Shown piece by piece: positions 43,656 to 54,968 of a DNA stretch of 64,000 nucleotides. The stretch comes from Portulaca oleracea. Lineage: Eukaryota > Streptophyta > Magnoliopsida > Caryophyllales > Portulacaceae. The stretch spans positions 6,882,001 to 6,946,000 of the forward strand of contig CM055880.1 of NCBI GenBank assembly GCA_029582165.1, read 5' to 3'. The notes under the pieces were generated by a model. It saw only the letters and a program-made list of their open reading frames with translations, did no database searches and was not told where the DNA came from. A program made the translations under genes and the position numbers. The number at the start of each line of letters is the position of its first letter. The first letter of the stretch is position 1.

Positions 43656-46600
43656 GTGTCAGCTTTAAGAGTAAAAGCACCTCCACAAAAGCCTTTTCCT
43701 ACGCTTCAACAGAAGACACAATCGCCACACTCAAAACCTTTATTACCACCACCCAAAACAAACCCATCACCATTCCCTGGAAATACAAGACAACTTACAA
43801 GGTTTGTGTCAGCTGCTGTGAGAGCTGAAAAGATAGCCAAAGGGCTATGTTACTATTGTGACAAACCATTTGAGAGGGGACACATATGTGCCAATAGAAC
43901 CACACAATTATATTTAGTAGAGGTCCCTGGGGTAGTAGAAGAAGAAGGAGATGAAGAAGGTGAAGAAGAGGAAGTAGTATGGCAAGGAGTTAATACAAAG
44001 GATCTCAATTTGGATCCTCACGTCTCAATTTGTGCTTTACATGGTAATCCCAGCTATAGGACTATGAGAGTTACAGGATATTATGGGCAGAAACCATTGC
44101 ATATCTTAATAGATTCAAGAAGTACTCACAACTTCTTGGATGTATCCTTAGCCAAAAAAATGGGTTGTAAAATAGAGGAGACACCATTACAAGCTGTGAC
44201 AGTAGCTGATGGAAAGCAATTGCAATGTAAGCAAGTGTGTAGGGGATTTAAATGGCAGCTCCACAGAACAATCTATGAGTCTGATGTGATGCTGATACCT
44301 CTTGGGGGCTGTGACATGGTCTTAGGGATTCAGTGGTTCGATCTATTGGGGACAATCAGATGGAACTTTAGACACTTGTGGATGAAGTTTGCTTATGGAG
44401 GGAAAACACATATGCTTAGAGGTATAAGGAGGGAATTGAAAAAAATTAAAAAAAATACCTTTAAGAAGGAGCTGGGGCAACCTTCACAGTTGTGTATGGT
44501 GCAAGTAGTTCATGCCCAAGGCTTGGATGAGGTAATGCAGTGTTACAAGCTAGAAGCGAATGAAGAGCCTCCTGAGTTGGGACCAATTTTAGAAGAATTC
44601 CAGGATCTTTTTCAAGAATCTGTGGAATTACCACCTTCCAGGGGGGAATTTGATCACAAAATACCTCTTCAGCCAGGTATTGGTCCTGTGAATATAAGAC
44701 CCTACAGGTATCCTTTGAAACAAAAGGATAACATCGAGAAATTGGTTGATGAAATGCTCAAGAATGGGGTCATCCAGCCTAGCTTTAGCCCATTTGCATC
44801 ACCAGTTGTTTTAGTGGGGAAGAAGGATGGTACTTGGAGATTATGCATCGACTACAGGGAACTTAATAGGAAAACTGTCAAGGATAAGTTTCCAATACCA
44901 GTAGTGGACGAGCTTATTGATGAGCTAGTTGGGGCTGTGATTTTTAGCAACATTGATCTCAGATCTGGCTATCACCAACTAAGGATGAATGAGGAAGATG
45001 TCCACAAAACTGCATTTAAAACTCACAATGGGCATTATGAGTTTTTGGTAATGCCGTTTGTCCTTACTAATGCTCCAGCAACTTTCCAAAGTTTGATGAA
45101 TCATGTGTTCAAAGAGTACCTCAGAAAATCAGTGTTGGTTTTCTTCGATGACACATTGGTGTATAGAAAGAGTATTGAAGACCATGTTAATCATCTTCGG
45201 GTTGTATTACATACCATGAGGGCTAATAATCTATTAGCCAAGAGGAGCAAATATGCATTTGGAGTAAGTAGAGTGGAGTATTTGGGTCATTTCATCTCAG
45301 GAGAAGGAGTCTCAACTGATCCTAGCAAGATTAAGGCTGTGAAGGAGTGGCCAACCCCCACTAATATTAAAGAATTAAGGAGTTTCTTAGGGCTGGCTGG
45401 GTATTACAGGAAGTTTGTTAAACACTTTTCTTGGATAAGTAAACCTCTCACCACACTATTGAAGAAAGGAGGTTTTCATTGGGGAGAAGAGGCTGAGAAG
45501 GCTTTCCAACAATTAAAAGATTCCCTTTGTTCTGCTCCTGTGTTGGCAGTCCCGGACTTCACCAAAACTTTTGTGGTGGAAACAGATGCATCATTTGGAG
45601 GTATTGGGGCTGTGCTTATGCAAGATGGTCATCCATTGGCTTTCATTAGTAGGGCATTGGGACCAAAATGGCAGAAATTATCTATTTATGAAAAGGAGCT
45701 GTTGGCATTGGTTTTTGCTGTCCAAAAGTGGGAGCAGTATTTAATCTATCAGCCTTTCATCATCAAGACTGATCAAAAAAGCTTGAAGTGGCTTTTGGAG
45801 AACAAGGTATCTACCCTGTTTCAACAATTTTGGTTGTCAAAATTGATGGGTTACACCTATGAAATACAATATAAGAGTGGTAAAGAGAATGTGGCGGCTG
45901 ATGCTTTATCTAGAGTTTCAGGTGCTGAGTTATTAACCGTGGCTGTGTCTACATTTGAGACTGACCTGCTGCAAGATGTTCAGGCCAGTTATCAACATGA
46001 TGAAGCACTGCAGAATATCCTTGCTAAGCTCCAGCAAGGTGAGATGGTTCCTAATGACAGCCTGGTGGATGGAGTCTTGCGGAAGAAAGGGAAGTTGGTG
46101 GTTGGTTCAGATGAGGCTTTGAGGGAAATTTTTTTTCAGTGGAGTCATGCAACTCCAGTAGGTGGACATTCGGGAAGGGATGTCACTATAAGGAAGATCA
46201 GGAATATATTTTATTGGAAAGGAATTAACAAGCAAGTCTCTCATTTTATTAGAAGATGCCCCACTTGTTAAGCTTGTAAGTATGACCATGCTGCATATCC
46301 AGGTCTACTACAACCTTTGCCTATTCCTGAGAGAGTTTGGGAGGATGTATCCATGGATTTTATTGATGGGTTGCCAAAATCCATGGGAAATTCTGTCATA
46401 TTTGTGGTGGTGGATCGTTTGAGCAAGTATGCCCACTTCATCGCATTATAACATCCCTATTCTGCTGTCGATGTGGCACAAGCTTATTTGGATTATGTGT
46501 ATAATCTGCATGGCATGCCACTCAGCATTGTAAGTGACAGAGACCCAATTTTCCTCAGTCAGTTCTGGAAAGCTCTATTTCAGGTACATGGAGTTACCCT

Positions 46601-47411
46601 CAAACTTTCATCCTCGTATCATCCACAAACTGATGGACAGACTGAGGTCGTTAACAGATGTGTAGAAGCTTACTTGAGGTGCATGTGCTCTCAATCTCCA
46701 AAAGAATGGTGTAAGTACCTTCCATTAGCTGAATGGTGGTACAACACTAACTATCACACTGCCATCAAAAGCACCCCCTTTCAGGCAGTTTATGGGTATC
46801 CCCCTCCTCTTCATTTACCTTACTTACCTGGGGAATCAAAAGTAGCAGTTGTTGATGTTACCTTAATGCAAAGAGAGGAGATGATCAGGCAGCTGAAGCA
46901 TAATTTACAAGTGGCTCAGCATCGGATGATTCAGCAAGCTAACGATCACCGCACTGAAAGAATGTTCAAGATTGGGGATTGGGTGTTGGTGAAATTGCAA
47001 CCCTACAGGCAGATGTCAGTACAATATAGGAGCAGTGAGAAGTTAGGCCCAAAATACTTTGGTCCCTTCCAAGTTATTGACAAGGTTGGAGAGGTAGCCT
47101 ATAAGCTCTTTTTCCCTGATGATGTAAAGATTCATAATGTGCTGCATGTCTCCCAAATGAAGCTGTTCACTGGAACTCTACCCGATGCACCACATATCCC
47201 CCACTTTCTCCAGGGCAAGGATTCCACTGCAGAATTATAGCCACACCTGATTGTGGATAGGAGGATCAAGAAGAGGCACAACAAAGCTGGTGTACAGTAT
47301 TTGGTGCAATGGTAGGGAACTGATTTACATGATGCTACATGGGTTTGGGCAGAAGAGTTTGTGAAGAAATTTCCTCAGTTTCATCAGCTTTGTGGGCAAA
47401 GCTTTTCTTAA
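43656..47411 (+). pseudogene. Chromovirus pol: protease, RT, RNase H, integrase, chromodomain, with four premature stops
   Basis: One reading frame runs from the zinc knuckle to TAA at 47409-47411. Protease reads ILIDSRSTHNFLD, where the active-site DSG has become DSR. Reverse transcriptase has WRLCIDYRELN, FSNIDLRSGYHQL and the catalytic VFFDDTLVY. RNase H has FVVETDASFGGIGAVL. Integrase has a His-His-Cys-Cys region (GGHSGRDVT, RRCPTC) and a D,D,E core ([28 protein letters not shown]). The chromodomain is near the end (YLVQW, HDATWVWAEEF). Stops in this same frame are at 46269, 46449, 47238 and 47313. The first three fit CAA or CAG changed to TAA or TAG. Confidence 0.9.
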
Positions 47412-47422
47412 GGGGGGAAGAA

Positions 47423-47696
47423 TGATATGGGTAAAACAAATTAAGTAACTGATTTGTGAATTGGCAGCTGAGGTGGCAAGTTGTTATAACAAAATAATGA
47501 GTGGTTGTTATAGCTTTTGGGTAGGAGTTATTCTATAAATGAAATTCTATCATGTACTGCTTAAGGCAACGAAATACAAATACACAATATCAATTTCCAT
47601 AACTTCTCTCTCTTTTCTGCATTTTTTCTCTTGGTTGTTATAGTTACTCGAGAGGGCCTTTCACCATTGACGTGTACCTCTCCTCGAGCTATATCA
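47423..47696 (+). repeat. 3' LTR of the chromovirus
   Basis: Preceded by the purine tract and followed by the GAATC duplication. It has an extra GTAA near 47446 and about eleven base changes relative to the 5' LTR. Confidence 0.93.
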
Positions 47697-47802
47697 GAAT
47701 CATGCTCATAATTTGCAATAAATTGGCTCCCGCGAATGTGATATATGATGCTCTAGTTCTCGCTCTTGCATATTGGAGAGGCAAGAAAGTATATATACAA
47801 AA

Positions 47803-48190
47803 ATGATAAACATCTTGGCGCAAGATGGCTCTTAATCATCTTGCATTTTTTCAAAATCACTAATAAAGTGATATGTATGTGTATTTAAATCATTCTAAAG
47901 GTACGTTTCATTATTTTTAGGGTTACTACAACTTATAAATAATTTGAAAATAATTATTTATTTATATTTATTTCATAAATATAAAACTATGTATAAAATG
48001 TGGATTTTCTACTATGATTGATAAAATGAGGCTATAATTATATTTTTTCACCTAGTTAATAAGTATTATATTATTATAATTGATAAACATATATAATTAT
48101 TAAAGAAAATATTAATAAAAGTTACAAAAATGTAAAATATGAACAATTCAAGATGGTTAAGAGCCATCTTGAGTCAAGATGATTATCATG
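47803..48190. mobile_element. Foldback MITE with AAGATGGCTCTTAA arms
   Basis: Left CATCTTGGCGCAAGATGGCTCTTAATCATCTTG (33 bases from 47810) pairs with the right end (AAGATGGTTAAGAGCCATCT then TGAGTCAAGATGATTATC). The middle is AT-rich and non-coding. Family not recognised. Confidence 0.65.
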
Positions 48191-48207
48191 GTCCATATTT
48201 GAATTAG

Positions 48208-48672
48208 GGATGACAACGAGACGGATCGGAGATGGGGATATATTTCCCGTGCCTGCCCTACACCCCGTCTCCATGTTCACTGCGGGCGGGGAAATTGGCC
48301 CGTCCCTATCTCCACGGGTTCCCCGCTCCCAATGGATATCTAACAGAGATTTAAATTATTGTTATGTTTTTAAATTAAATTCAGCGCTGATTATATCTTT
48401 TCAATTGTCGAGTCGGTAGCGTTAGAATGTAAAAGCCTCAGGTCCACAGAATAAACATATTGTCACCCTATTTACATATTCTGTTGTTAAATACAAATGT
48501 ACCCTTCAAATTATGAATAAGAAATAATAATTTATAGGTAAATATATAAATTTAATATATCGCGGAGACGTGTATGTGAGTATGGGGACGGGTTATTTCC
48601 CCCGACGGGTAAGCGGGGAACGGGGATGGGAAGTATTTTGTCCTCATCCCCACCCCGTCCCCGCGCGAGTAT
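48208..48672. repeat. Old TIR-like element with CCCGTCCCCG ends
   Basis: Left GGGATGACAACGAGACGG...CGGGCGGGG and right CGGGGAACGGGGATGGG...CCCACCCCGTCCCCGCG are GC-rich and partly inverted around an AT-rich middle. This pattern of GGGGATGG/CCCGTCCCC words is common in plant repeats. The boundaries are estimates. Confidence 0.4.
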
Positions 48673-48675
48673 GTA

Positions 48676-49057
48676 GGCCCTGTTTTGGCGGTACAGACTA
48701 CACAAAGATATCTGCGATTACAAATCATTATTTTTCTCTCTCCTCACTTTTCTCCTCTACTTTTTACATTCTCTCCTCACCTACCCCACATACCAATAAC
48801 CTATCACAATTCCACCACATCCACCACACATCATCACACCATACCGCAAAATAGCGCAGAAAAGAACTGTGGTGGGTGTGGTGAAATTGTAGTATGTTAT
48901 TGGTATGTGGGGTAGGTGAGGAGAGAAAATGTAAAAAAACAGATGAGAAAAGTGAGAAGAGAGAAAAATAATGATTTATGGTAAAGTGTGATGAGTTGTG
49001 GCAAACTGCAGTATATTGTGGTACCGCAGTTTGCCAACCGCAGAAAAGAACAGGGTC
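48676..49057. mobile_element. Foldback MITE (family F)
   Basis: Ends GGCCCTGTTTTGGCGG and CCGCAGAAAAGAACAGGGTC are inverted. Long arms pair (CTCTCCTCACCTACCCCACATACCAATAACCTA region with TAGTATGTTATTGGTATGTG). Related ends occur at about 53271-53548 and 53710-54024. Confidence 0.65.
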
Positions 49058-49151
49058 TTAATCATTGTTATAGATATTAAAGAACGGGGAGTACTATTTT
49101 GAGGGTTGTTACCTAATACTAGTACTTCATTTTGACTATTTTACCGAGTTA

Positions 49152-49447
49152 CTTCCTCCGTTTCATATTAATTGATCCTTAAATTATTATTTTTTATTTC
49201 AAAATAATTGTTACTTTCTATTTCCCAATACCTAATTTAATTATTTTAACTTTAATAATTATGTTAACTTCTTATTTTTTCAATCAATAATAACTACTCC
49301 TACTCACATTCTCCCACTATATACACCTTGTTATCCGAAAAAACACCTTAGAAAATAGTGTTATTTAATTATTGGGGTAGTTTTTTTTAGTTAAACATTA
49401 ATATGTAAAAATTTTGAAATATGTTAATTAATATGAAATGGAGAGAG
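49152..49447. mobile_element. Stowaway-type MITE (family C)
   Basis: Ends CTTCCTCCGTTTCATATTAA and TTAATATGAAATGGAGAGAG, flanked by TA. 296 bp. It is the same family as 54411-54711, in the opposite orientation, and lies about 330 bases upstream of the protease start. Confidence 0.8.
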
Positions 49448-49780
49448 TAGTATTTTCAATCATGATCACTCTTTTGACCTACTCATACTGAAACCCATAC
49501 AGTGATTATTACCACTATTCTTGCATCAGTCACACTAATACCATGATTAAGCACACTAACACCCAAAACCTTAAACTAATCACATGTTACGAAGATTATG
49601 GCACCCCTAAATCACCCCCCTCCCCTAATCATCCTCCATCTTATTCTTACCCATCCATCTTTCCCTCTTCTCTTCATCCAAAGCTTCTCCCTCCAAAAAA
49701 AAATAAAACCCATTTTAAAACCCTCACACATTCCCCCCTTTTATTTCTCTCTCCTCCATTATCATCTGATCCCTTCTTCA

Positions 49781-51274
49781 ATGGCACCTCAACCTTTCAC
49801 TCTCCTCTTAATCCTGTTCTCATTTTCACTACACCTCCAATTTCTAGTCTCTTCTAGAAGCTTCACCCAGCAGTCTTCGTCTTCTAGAACTTGCATTCTC
49901 AACGTCACTGCTTCTCTCCACCGCGCAAGGTACTCTCCCTCCGTCACGGACCAATCAGAGAGCGGGATTGAGTCACAGTCATCCTCCTCCGCCCTCTTCA
50001 GTCTCAGCATCCACCCACGTGACTCCCTCCTCCTCCTCAACTCCTCTGAAGACTACAAAACCCGGCTGCTCACCCGACTCGGCCGTGACTCGGCACGAGT
50101 CAACTCGATCCATGCCCGGTTGAACCTGGCCGTCCGCGGCGGAGACGGGGTGCTCTCCGGCGAGGATTCCCGGCCGTCGGATGGTCCGGCGTTGTCCGCG
50201 ATCCAGGCCCCGGTGGTTTCTGGCACGAGCCTCGGCAGCGGGGAGTACTTCGGCCGGTTCTCGATCGGAAACCCGCCGAGGTCGCTGTACGCCGTCATCG
50301 ACTCCGGGAGTGACGTCAGCTGGGTCCAGTGCGAGCCCTGCTTCGAGTGCTACTCCCAGTTCGACCCGATATTCGACCCGACCCGGTCGACGTCGTTCCA
50401 GTCACTCGCCTGCGACTCGCCGGAGTGCCGGGCGCTCGACGTCGCCGAGTGCCGCGCCGGCCGCTGCCTCTACGAGGTCTCCTACGGCGACGGCTCGTAC
50501 ACCGTCGGGGACTTCGTTAAGGAGACGCTCACCTTCGACGGAGGCGACGCCGTGGAGGGCGTCGCCCTCGGCTGCGGCCACAGCAACGAGGGGCTCTTCA
50601 TCGGCGCCGACGGGCTCCTCGGGCTCGGCGCCGGCGCGCTGTCTCTGCCTTCCCAGCTCAACGCGACGTCGTTCTCGTACTGCCTCGTCGACCGGGACTC
50701 TAACTCGGCGTCGACCCTCGAATTCAACTCGGGCGGCGACTCGGACGGCGGTGGGACCGACTCGGTGGCAGCGCCGATGGTGAGGAACCGGCAGATGGAG
50801 ACTTTCTACTACCTGGGGATGACGGGGATATCCGTCGGAGGGGAAGCCCTGGAGGTGCCGGAAAACGCGTTCAGGATCGACGGCGACGGGAACGGAGGGG
50901 TGATAATCGACTCCGGCACGGCGGTGACGCGGCTTCAGTCGGCGGTGTACGAGTCGCTCCGGCACGAGTTCAGGAGGGGGGCGAGCCACCTGCCCATGGC
51001 GGATGGGGTGGCGATATTCGACACGTGTTACGATCTCAGAGGGCGGAGCAGCGTGGCGGTGCCGGCGGTGGAGCTGGAGTTCGACGGCGGGAAGAGGATG
51101 CCGTTGCCGGCGAAGAATTTCATGATTCCGGTGGATTTGGAGGGGACGTTTTGCTTTGCGTTTGCTGGAACGACGTCGTCGCTGTCGATTATAGGGAATG
51201 TGCAACAGCAGGGAACGCGGGTGAAGTTCGACCGAGTTAACTCGTTAGTTACGTTCGAGCCAAACAGATGCTAG
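49781..51274 (+). CDS. Secreted A1-family aspartic protease, ASPG1-like (nepenthesin type)
   Basis: A single exon encodes 497 aa. The start at 49781 gives a signal peptide (MAPQPFTLLLILFSFSLHLQ); the frame stays open 61 codons further up to an ATG at 49598, but that extension lacks a conserved character. A propeptide follows, then the catalytic domain from about residue 150 (SGEYFGRFSIGNPP). The two active-site motifs are IDSGSD (Asp174; most relatives have DTG) and IIDSGTAVTRL (Asp377). Cysteines fit the nepenthesin-type insert (CEPCFECYSQFDP), and LFIGADGLLGLGAGALSLPSQ is the family loop. Arabidopsis ASPG1, of about 500 aa, acts in guard cells under ABA and drought; that role is only inferred here. 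The coding region is very GC-rich compared with its flanks. Confidence 0.93.
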   Translation: MAPQPFTLLLILFSFSLHLQFLVSSRSFTQQSSSSRTCILNVTASLHRARYSPSVTDQSESGIESQSSSSALFSLSIHPRDSLLLLNSSEDYKTRLLTRLGRDSARVNSIHARLNLAVRGGDGVLSGEDSRPSDGPALSAIQAPVVSGTSLGSGEYFGRFSIGNPPRSLYAVIDSGSDVSWVQCEPCFECYSQFDPIFDPTRSTSFQSLACDSPECRALDVAECRAGRCLYEVSYGDGSYTVGDFVKETLTFDGGDAVEGVALGCGHSNEGLFIGADGLLGLGAGALSLPSQLNATSFSYCLVDRDSNSASTLEFNSGGDSDGGGTDSVAAPMVRNRQMETFYYLGMTGISVGGEALEVPENAFRIDGDGNGGVIIDSGTAVTRLQSAVYESLRHEFRRGASHLPMADGVAIFDTCYDLRGRSSVAVPAVELEFDGGKRMPLPAKNFMIPVDLEGTFCFAFAGTTSSLSIIGNVQQQGTRVKFDRVNSLVTFEPNRC

Positions 51275-53270
51275 CCGTTACGAAAAGAAAAATTCAAAAT
51301 TTATTTTTATTGTTTGGGCATAAACGGAAAGGTTTTATGTATGCTGTAATTGTAGGAAGTTAGTGATGATAATTTTGAGCACACACATACGCTGGGATTT
51401 GGTATGATACTTATGAGATCGATGAGATTAGGCCTGGAATCCCCCAAATGCACCATCCCTTTGGTCAACAACCAACAAAAAACTATCAGCTCGAAGCTGT
51501 ATGGAGGAGGAGTTGTCAAACCCTAATATTATATGACATTTGATATGGATTTTAAAAATGGTTCAAGACTTCGATGTCTTATCAAGTTTCAATCATCTTC
51601 CTCATGACGATGCGGCGTCTTCTTCTGCCGGATCGCGGGGGTTACCCCAAAATATGGAGCGTTATACTATTATAATACTACTTCGTTTATTTCGTTACTA
51701 GAACCGCCAAGCTATTTTTGAATAGAACTGCTGTTCCCGTCCTGCCCACCTATAAGTAGAGTAAACTCTAAACCAGGAATTCATCCTATTCCAATTCTCA
51801 AGTCATACATAACTAAATGATTTTATATGTCAAAACTTACGAATTTTAATATGGATTAAGTTGGTGTACTATACCTCCAAAACAAACATTGGATCAAAAA
51901 GTAGTTTGTAACAAAAACATAATTGAAAATAAGTTAAAGAAACGATAACATTCACACGCACTTCGAGATTTTAAACACATATTAATAGTCATATGTATAT
52001 TTATTAGAGAGAAAATATGAGAGATACTTATATTAATAGTTTGTCCATAAGTACATACAAATAAATCTAACTTGGACATATATTCAACCACACCTACTCT
52101 TCTCCAAGAGACTTAATCATAGCCAAGTGATGGGCAACAAGAGTGTTATCCCTTTAATATAAACCCAACTAGAACTAACAAAGTGACTTACTCATTTGCG
52201 AATTAAGAAATGACAATCTGATTCAAATCTTTTGCTTCTAAAACCAAAGCTGCTTACTCATATATATGAAAATTAAGAAATGACAATCTGAATCAAACAC
52301 CAATTAAATTGTCATACTTAAATATTCTAGCAAGTTGAGTAGCGAACATCCTGGCTTTTGCCTTTGCTATACTTGGTGACAAGTTGGCTTTACTTCTACA
52401 AACTTTAGTTACTAAAAGTTATGCTCAATAATTTCTTGCAATTGCTCCCATTTGCCCCCATGCTTCTTCAATAAAAACAACAACAATAACAATAAAAAGT
52501 TCCTATGAGAAATGTGTTTAAGCATGGAGGAATTCAGATATAGATTAATGTATATTTATTATTCACTAGATCTTATAAAGAGTGTTTGAATAAAAATGTC
52601 ATCTAGCTTTTCAATTTAATTAAAATTGCCACTAAATTTTAAAAATTGTCAAAAGTGTCATATAACTTTTCAAAGTAGTCAAAAGTACCCCTCTAATTTG
52701 TTGTCAAAAGTGTCATCTAACTTTTCACTAGATTAATGTATATTTATTGTCAAAAGTGTCATCTAATTTGTTGGATCACAATATATATTAGTGAACAATT
52801 ATAATATTGATAGTGAACAATGACTATATTTAGAATATATGTTCCTGAAGCCTATAATAAATTGCATAATGGATAAGTAGGTAACAAATAGGATAAAACT
52901 TGATAATTGAAATATTTTATCAGAAATGATTGGCTGGAAGTTGTGAATATGTTTCTTGGCGGCTTGTCTGTTTCAATTTTTGCCACGAGCCGACCATATA
53001 AAGTTTTGCAGATAATGGTGGAGTGGTGGCCATCGGTGAAGTGCTAATCCACCAACTTTAATTTAAAGCTTACATTATTGGTTTGCATGGCTCCATATAA
53101 TACTTTATTTTCTATTAATCGTTACCAAAAAAGGTATTCACCTTAGAATATATTACAAAATTGAAGGTTCTATATAATAATTCAGATAAAATAGGAGGCC
53201 CCTAGAATCATTTTCATTATGAGTTTATCTGCCTATTAAAAAATAATTTTACGATGACATTCAAGGTAAA
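51275..53270. other. Intergenic DNA downstream of the protease
   Basis: Contains the protease 3' UTR. A local repeat of GTCAAAAGTGTCATCTAAC phrases lies at 52580-52770, where four or five similar phrases alternate with AATTTAA words, and AATTAAGAAATGACAATCTG is duplicated at 52200 and 52269. No gene is recognised. Confidence 0.45.
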
Positions 53271-53548
53271 ATTTTGCTCTTTTATGTGATTGGTAAGATA
53301 ATACGGAAATGATACAGTGTGTTGAAATTGTAAAAAGTGTGGTAAGGTGTAGAATGATATGATAAATTTTGTGAAAAATGAGGTTGATGTAGTAAATGAG
53401 GAGAAAGAATGTGTAAGTAGAGAAAAAAATGAGGAAAGAAAAAAATGAGTAGATATATTAATAATGATTGTGATAAAATGTGGTGAAATGTGGAAGAACA
53501 TAGAGTAGTATAGTAAATTCCGGTAACACACCGTATAAAAGAACAGGG
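53271..53548. mobile_element. Foldback MITE (family F), copy 2
   Basis: The right end TATAAAAGAACAGGGTGTAAG inverted resembles the left TTGCTCTTTTATGTGATTGG. The interior is a purine-rich strand (GAGGAAAGAAAAAAATGAG) with GTGGTAAGGTGTAG-type words shared with copies 1 and 3. Confidence 0.5.
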
Positions 53549-53709
53549 TGTAAGAAAAGTTTGGAAAAATATTTGGAATATTAATCTATAATCATCATCC
53601 ACTAGAGTACAATTTCAAAATAAAAAATGTAGGTTTTCTTATGTATGCATAAGTCCTTCTAACATATGGCAAAATGATCACTTTAATAATAGATAGGGTG
53701 CAAGTATTA

Positions 53710-54024
53710 AAATCTGGTTCTTTCGTGGTACAGGTAAATTGTAGAAATAGTATGATGTGTTAAAATGTGAATAGTTTGATATAATGTGGTACAGTATGGT
53801 AAGTTGAGGTAAATTTATAATAAGAATAGTTGATGTGGTAAGTGAAAAGAAAGAGAAGTGAAAAATAGTGAGAAAAGTGAGGAAAAAAAATTGGGGAAAA
53901 AGAAAATTATCATTGCTGTGGTAATGTGTGATATAGTATAATAATATGTGATGGTTTGCGGTTAGTGCGGTAAATTGTGGTAGTTTGGTAGATGCAGTAT
54001 GATACCACACAACAGAACATAGCC
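53710..54024. mobile_element. Foldback MITE (family F), copy 3
   Basis: Left AATCTGGTTCTTTCGTGGTAC and right ATGATACCACACAACAGAACAT are inverted. Interior words (GTGGTAAGTGAAAAGAAAGAG, GAGGAAAAAAAAT) match those of the other two copies. Confidence 0.5.
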
Positions 54025-54410
54025 TAAATAAATAATTAGTTTAACAACGAGCTATAATTGTTTAGTTGAACATTTTAAAAGAATTCATTGGTAAATTTCC
54101 TCGTTGAGTTTGGTCGTAAATGTCGACTTGGCGTAAAATATATTGGCAATTTACAAAAAGTACTTTTTGACCAAAAAATATGAAACAATGCTTTTAAAAG
54201 CTATATGCTATTTTTATACATGTTTCAAACGTTTCAAAAACACTAGTTAAAATACTAGGACACTTCACACTTTGGCCAAATAATATTTTGAACCGTGTCA
54301 AAATTCCAAACCATATTCCAAACACTATTGTCAAACATGCCGATAAACACTGAGCATTTGCTCCTTCACTTACAGAACTTGTTGTATCTCCACGCGCCTT
54401 CTCCTTTATA

Positions 54411-54711
54411 CTCCCTCCGTTCAATATTAATTGACATATTTCAAATTTTTTCACATACGAAGGTTTAACTAATAAAACTACCCACATAAATAAATAACAC
54501 TATTTTCCAATGTGTTTTTTCGGATACCAATATTGTATTAGTAGTGAGAAAATGTGAGTAGAAGTAGTTTTTTTATTAATTTAAAAGTAAAAAGTTAACA
54601 TAATTATTAAAGTTAAAACAATGAAATTAAGTATTGGGAAATGACAAGTGACAATTATTTTGGAACAAAAAAAAATTAGTTAAAATGTCAATTATTATGG
54701 AACAAAGGGAG
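54411..54711. mobile_element. Stowaway-type MITE (family C)
   Basis: Ends CTCCCTCCGTTCAATATTAA and ATTATGGAACAAAGGGAG, flanked by TA (54409-54410, 54712-54713). Internal phrases such as AGTATTGGGAAATGACAAGT and AAGTTAACATAATTATTAAA are reverse complements of those in 49152-49447. Confidence 0.8.
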
Positions 54712-54968
54712 TAGTCAAATAACTTAAACAATAACTAAATCGTTGCTCGATGATTGGATTACATAGTCAATACCTTCAATAACGTGATTACACACTTCTC
54801 CTCTTTATAAGATTATTTTCCATGTTAATATTAACTAACTAGATTATACTTGCACAAATTATAATAGTATGTGGGCATTTTTTTTTAATCATAGTACGTG
54901 TTCAACTTACAATATTCTAAATCAAGTCCAACTTAATAGAAGCAAGAAATCATCAAAGAGATGGTAGT

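Larger units (their letters stand above)
42606..47696 (+). mobile_element. Complete Reina-type chromovirus (Ty3/gypsy LTR retrotransposon), inactive
   Basis: LTRs of 270 and 274 bases (42606-42875, 47423-47696), both TGATATGGG...TATATCA, are flanked by a perfect 5-bp duplication GAATC (42601-42605 and 47697-47701). The primer site TGGTATCAAAGC is at 42877-42888 and the purine tract AAGGGGGGAAGAA at 47410-47422. Order inside is gag, protease, reverse transcriptase, RNase H, integrase, chromodomain. The 5.1-kb size and short LTRs fit the Reina clade. The LTRs differ by about 11 substitutions and one 4-base indel, so insertion is fairly recent, but gag and pol are both broken. Confidence 0.95.

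Noticed and set aside
50402..51205. Long antisense frame (267 codons) over the aspartic protease, plus a 200-codon shifted frame on the sense strand
   Set aside because: Shadow frames created by the very high GC3 of the real gene; their translations are arginine/proline-rich and match no family I know.
50039..51274. Recent horizontal transfer of the GC-rich protease
   Set aside because: It has a plant signal peptide, plant-type nepenthesin features and a plant family match; GC-rich intronless plant genes of this family are ordinary.
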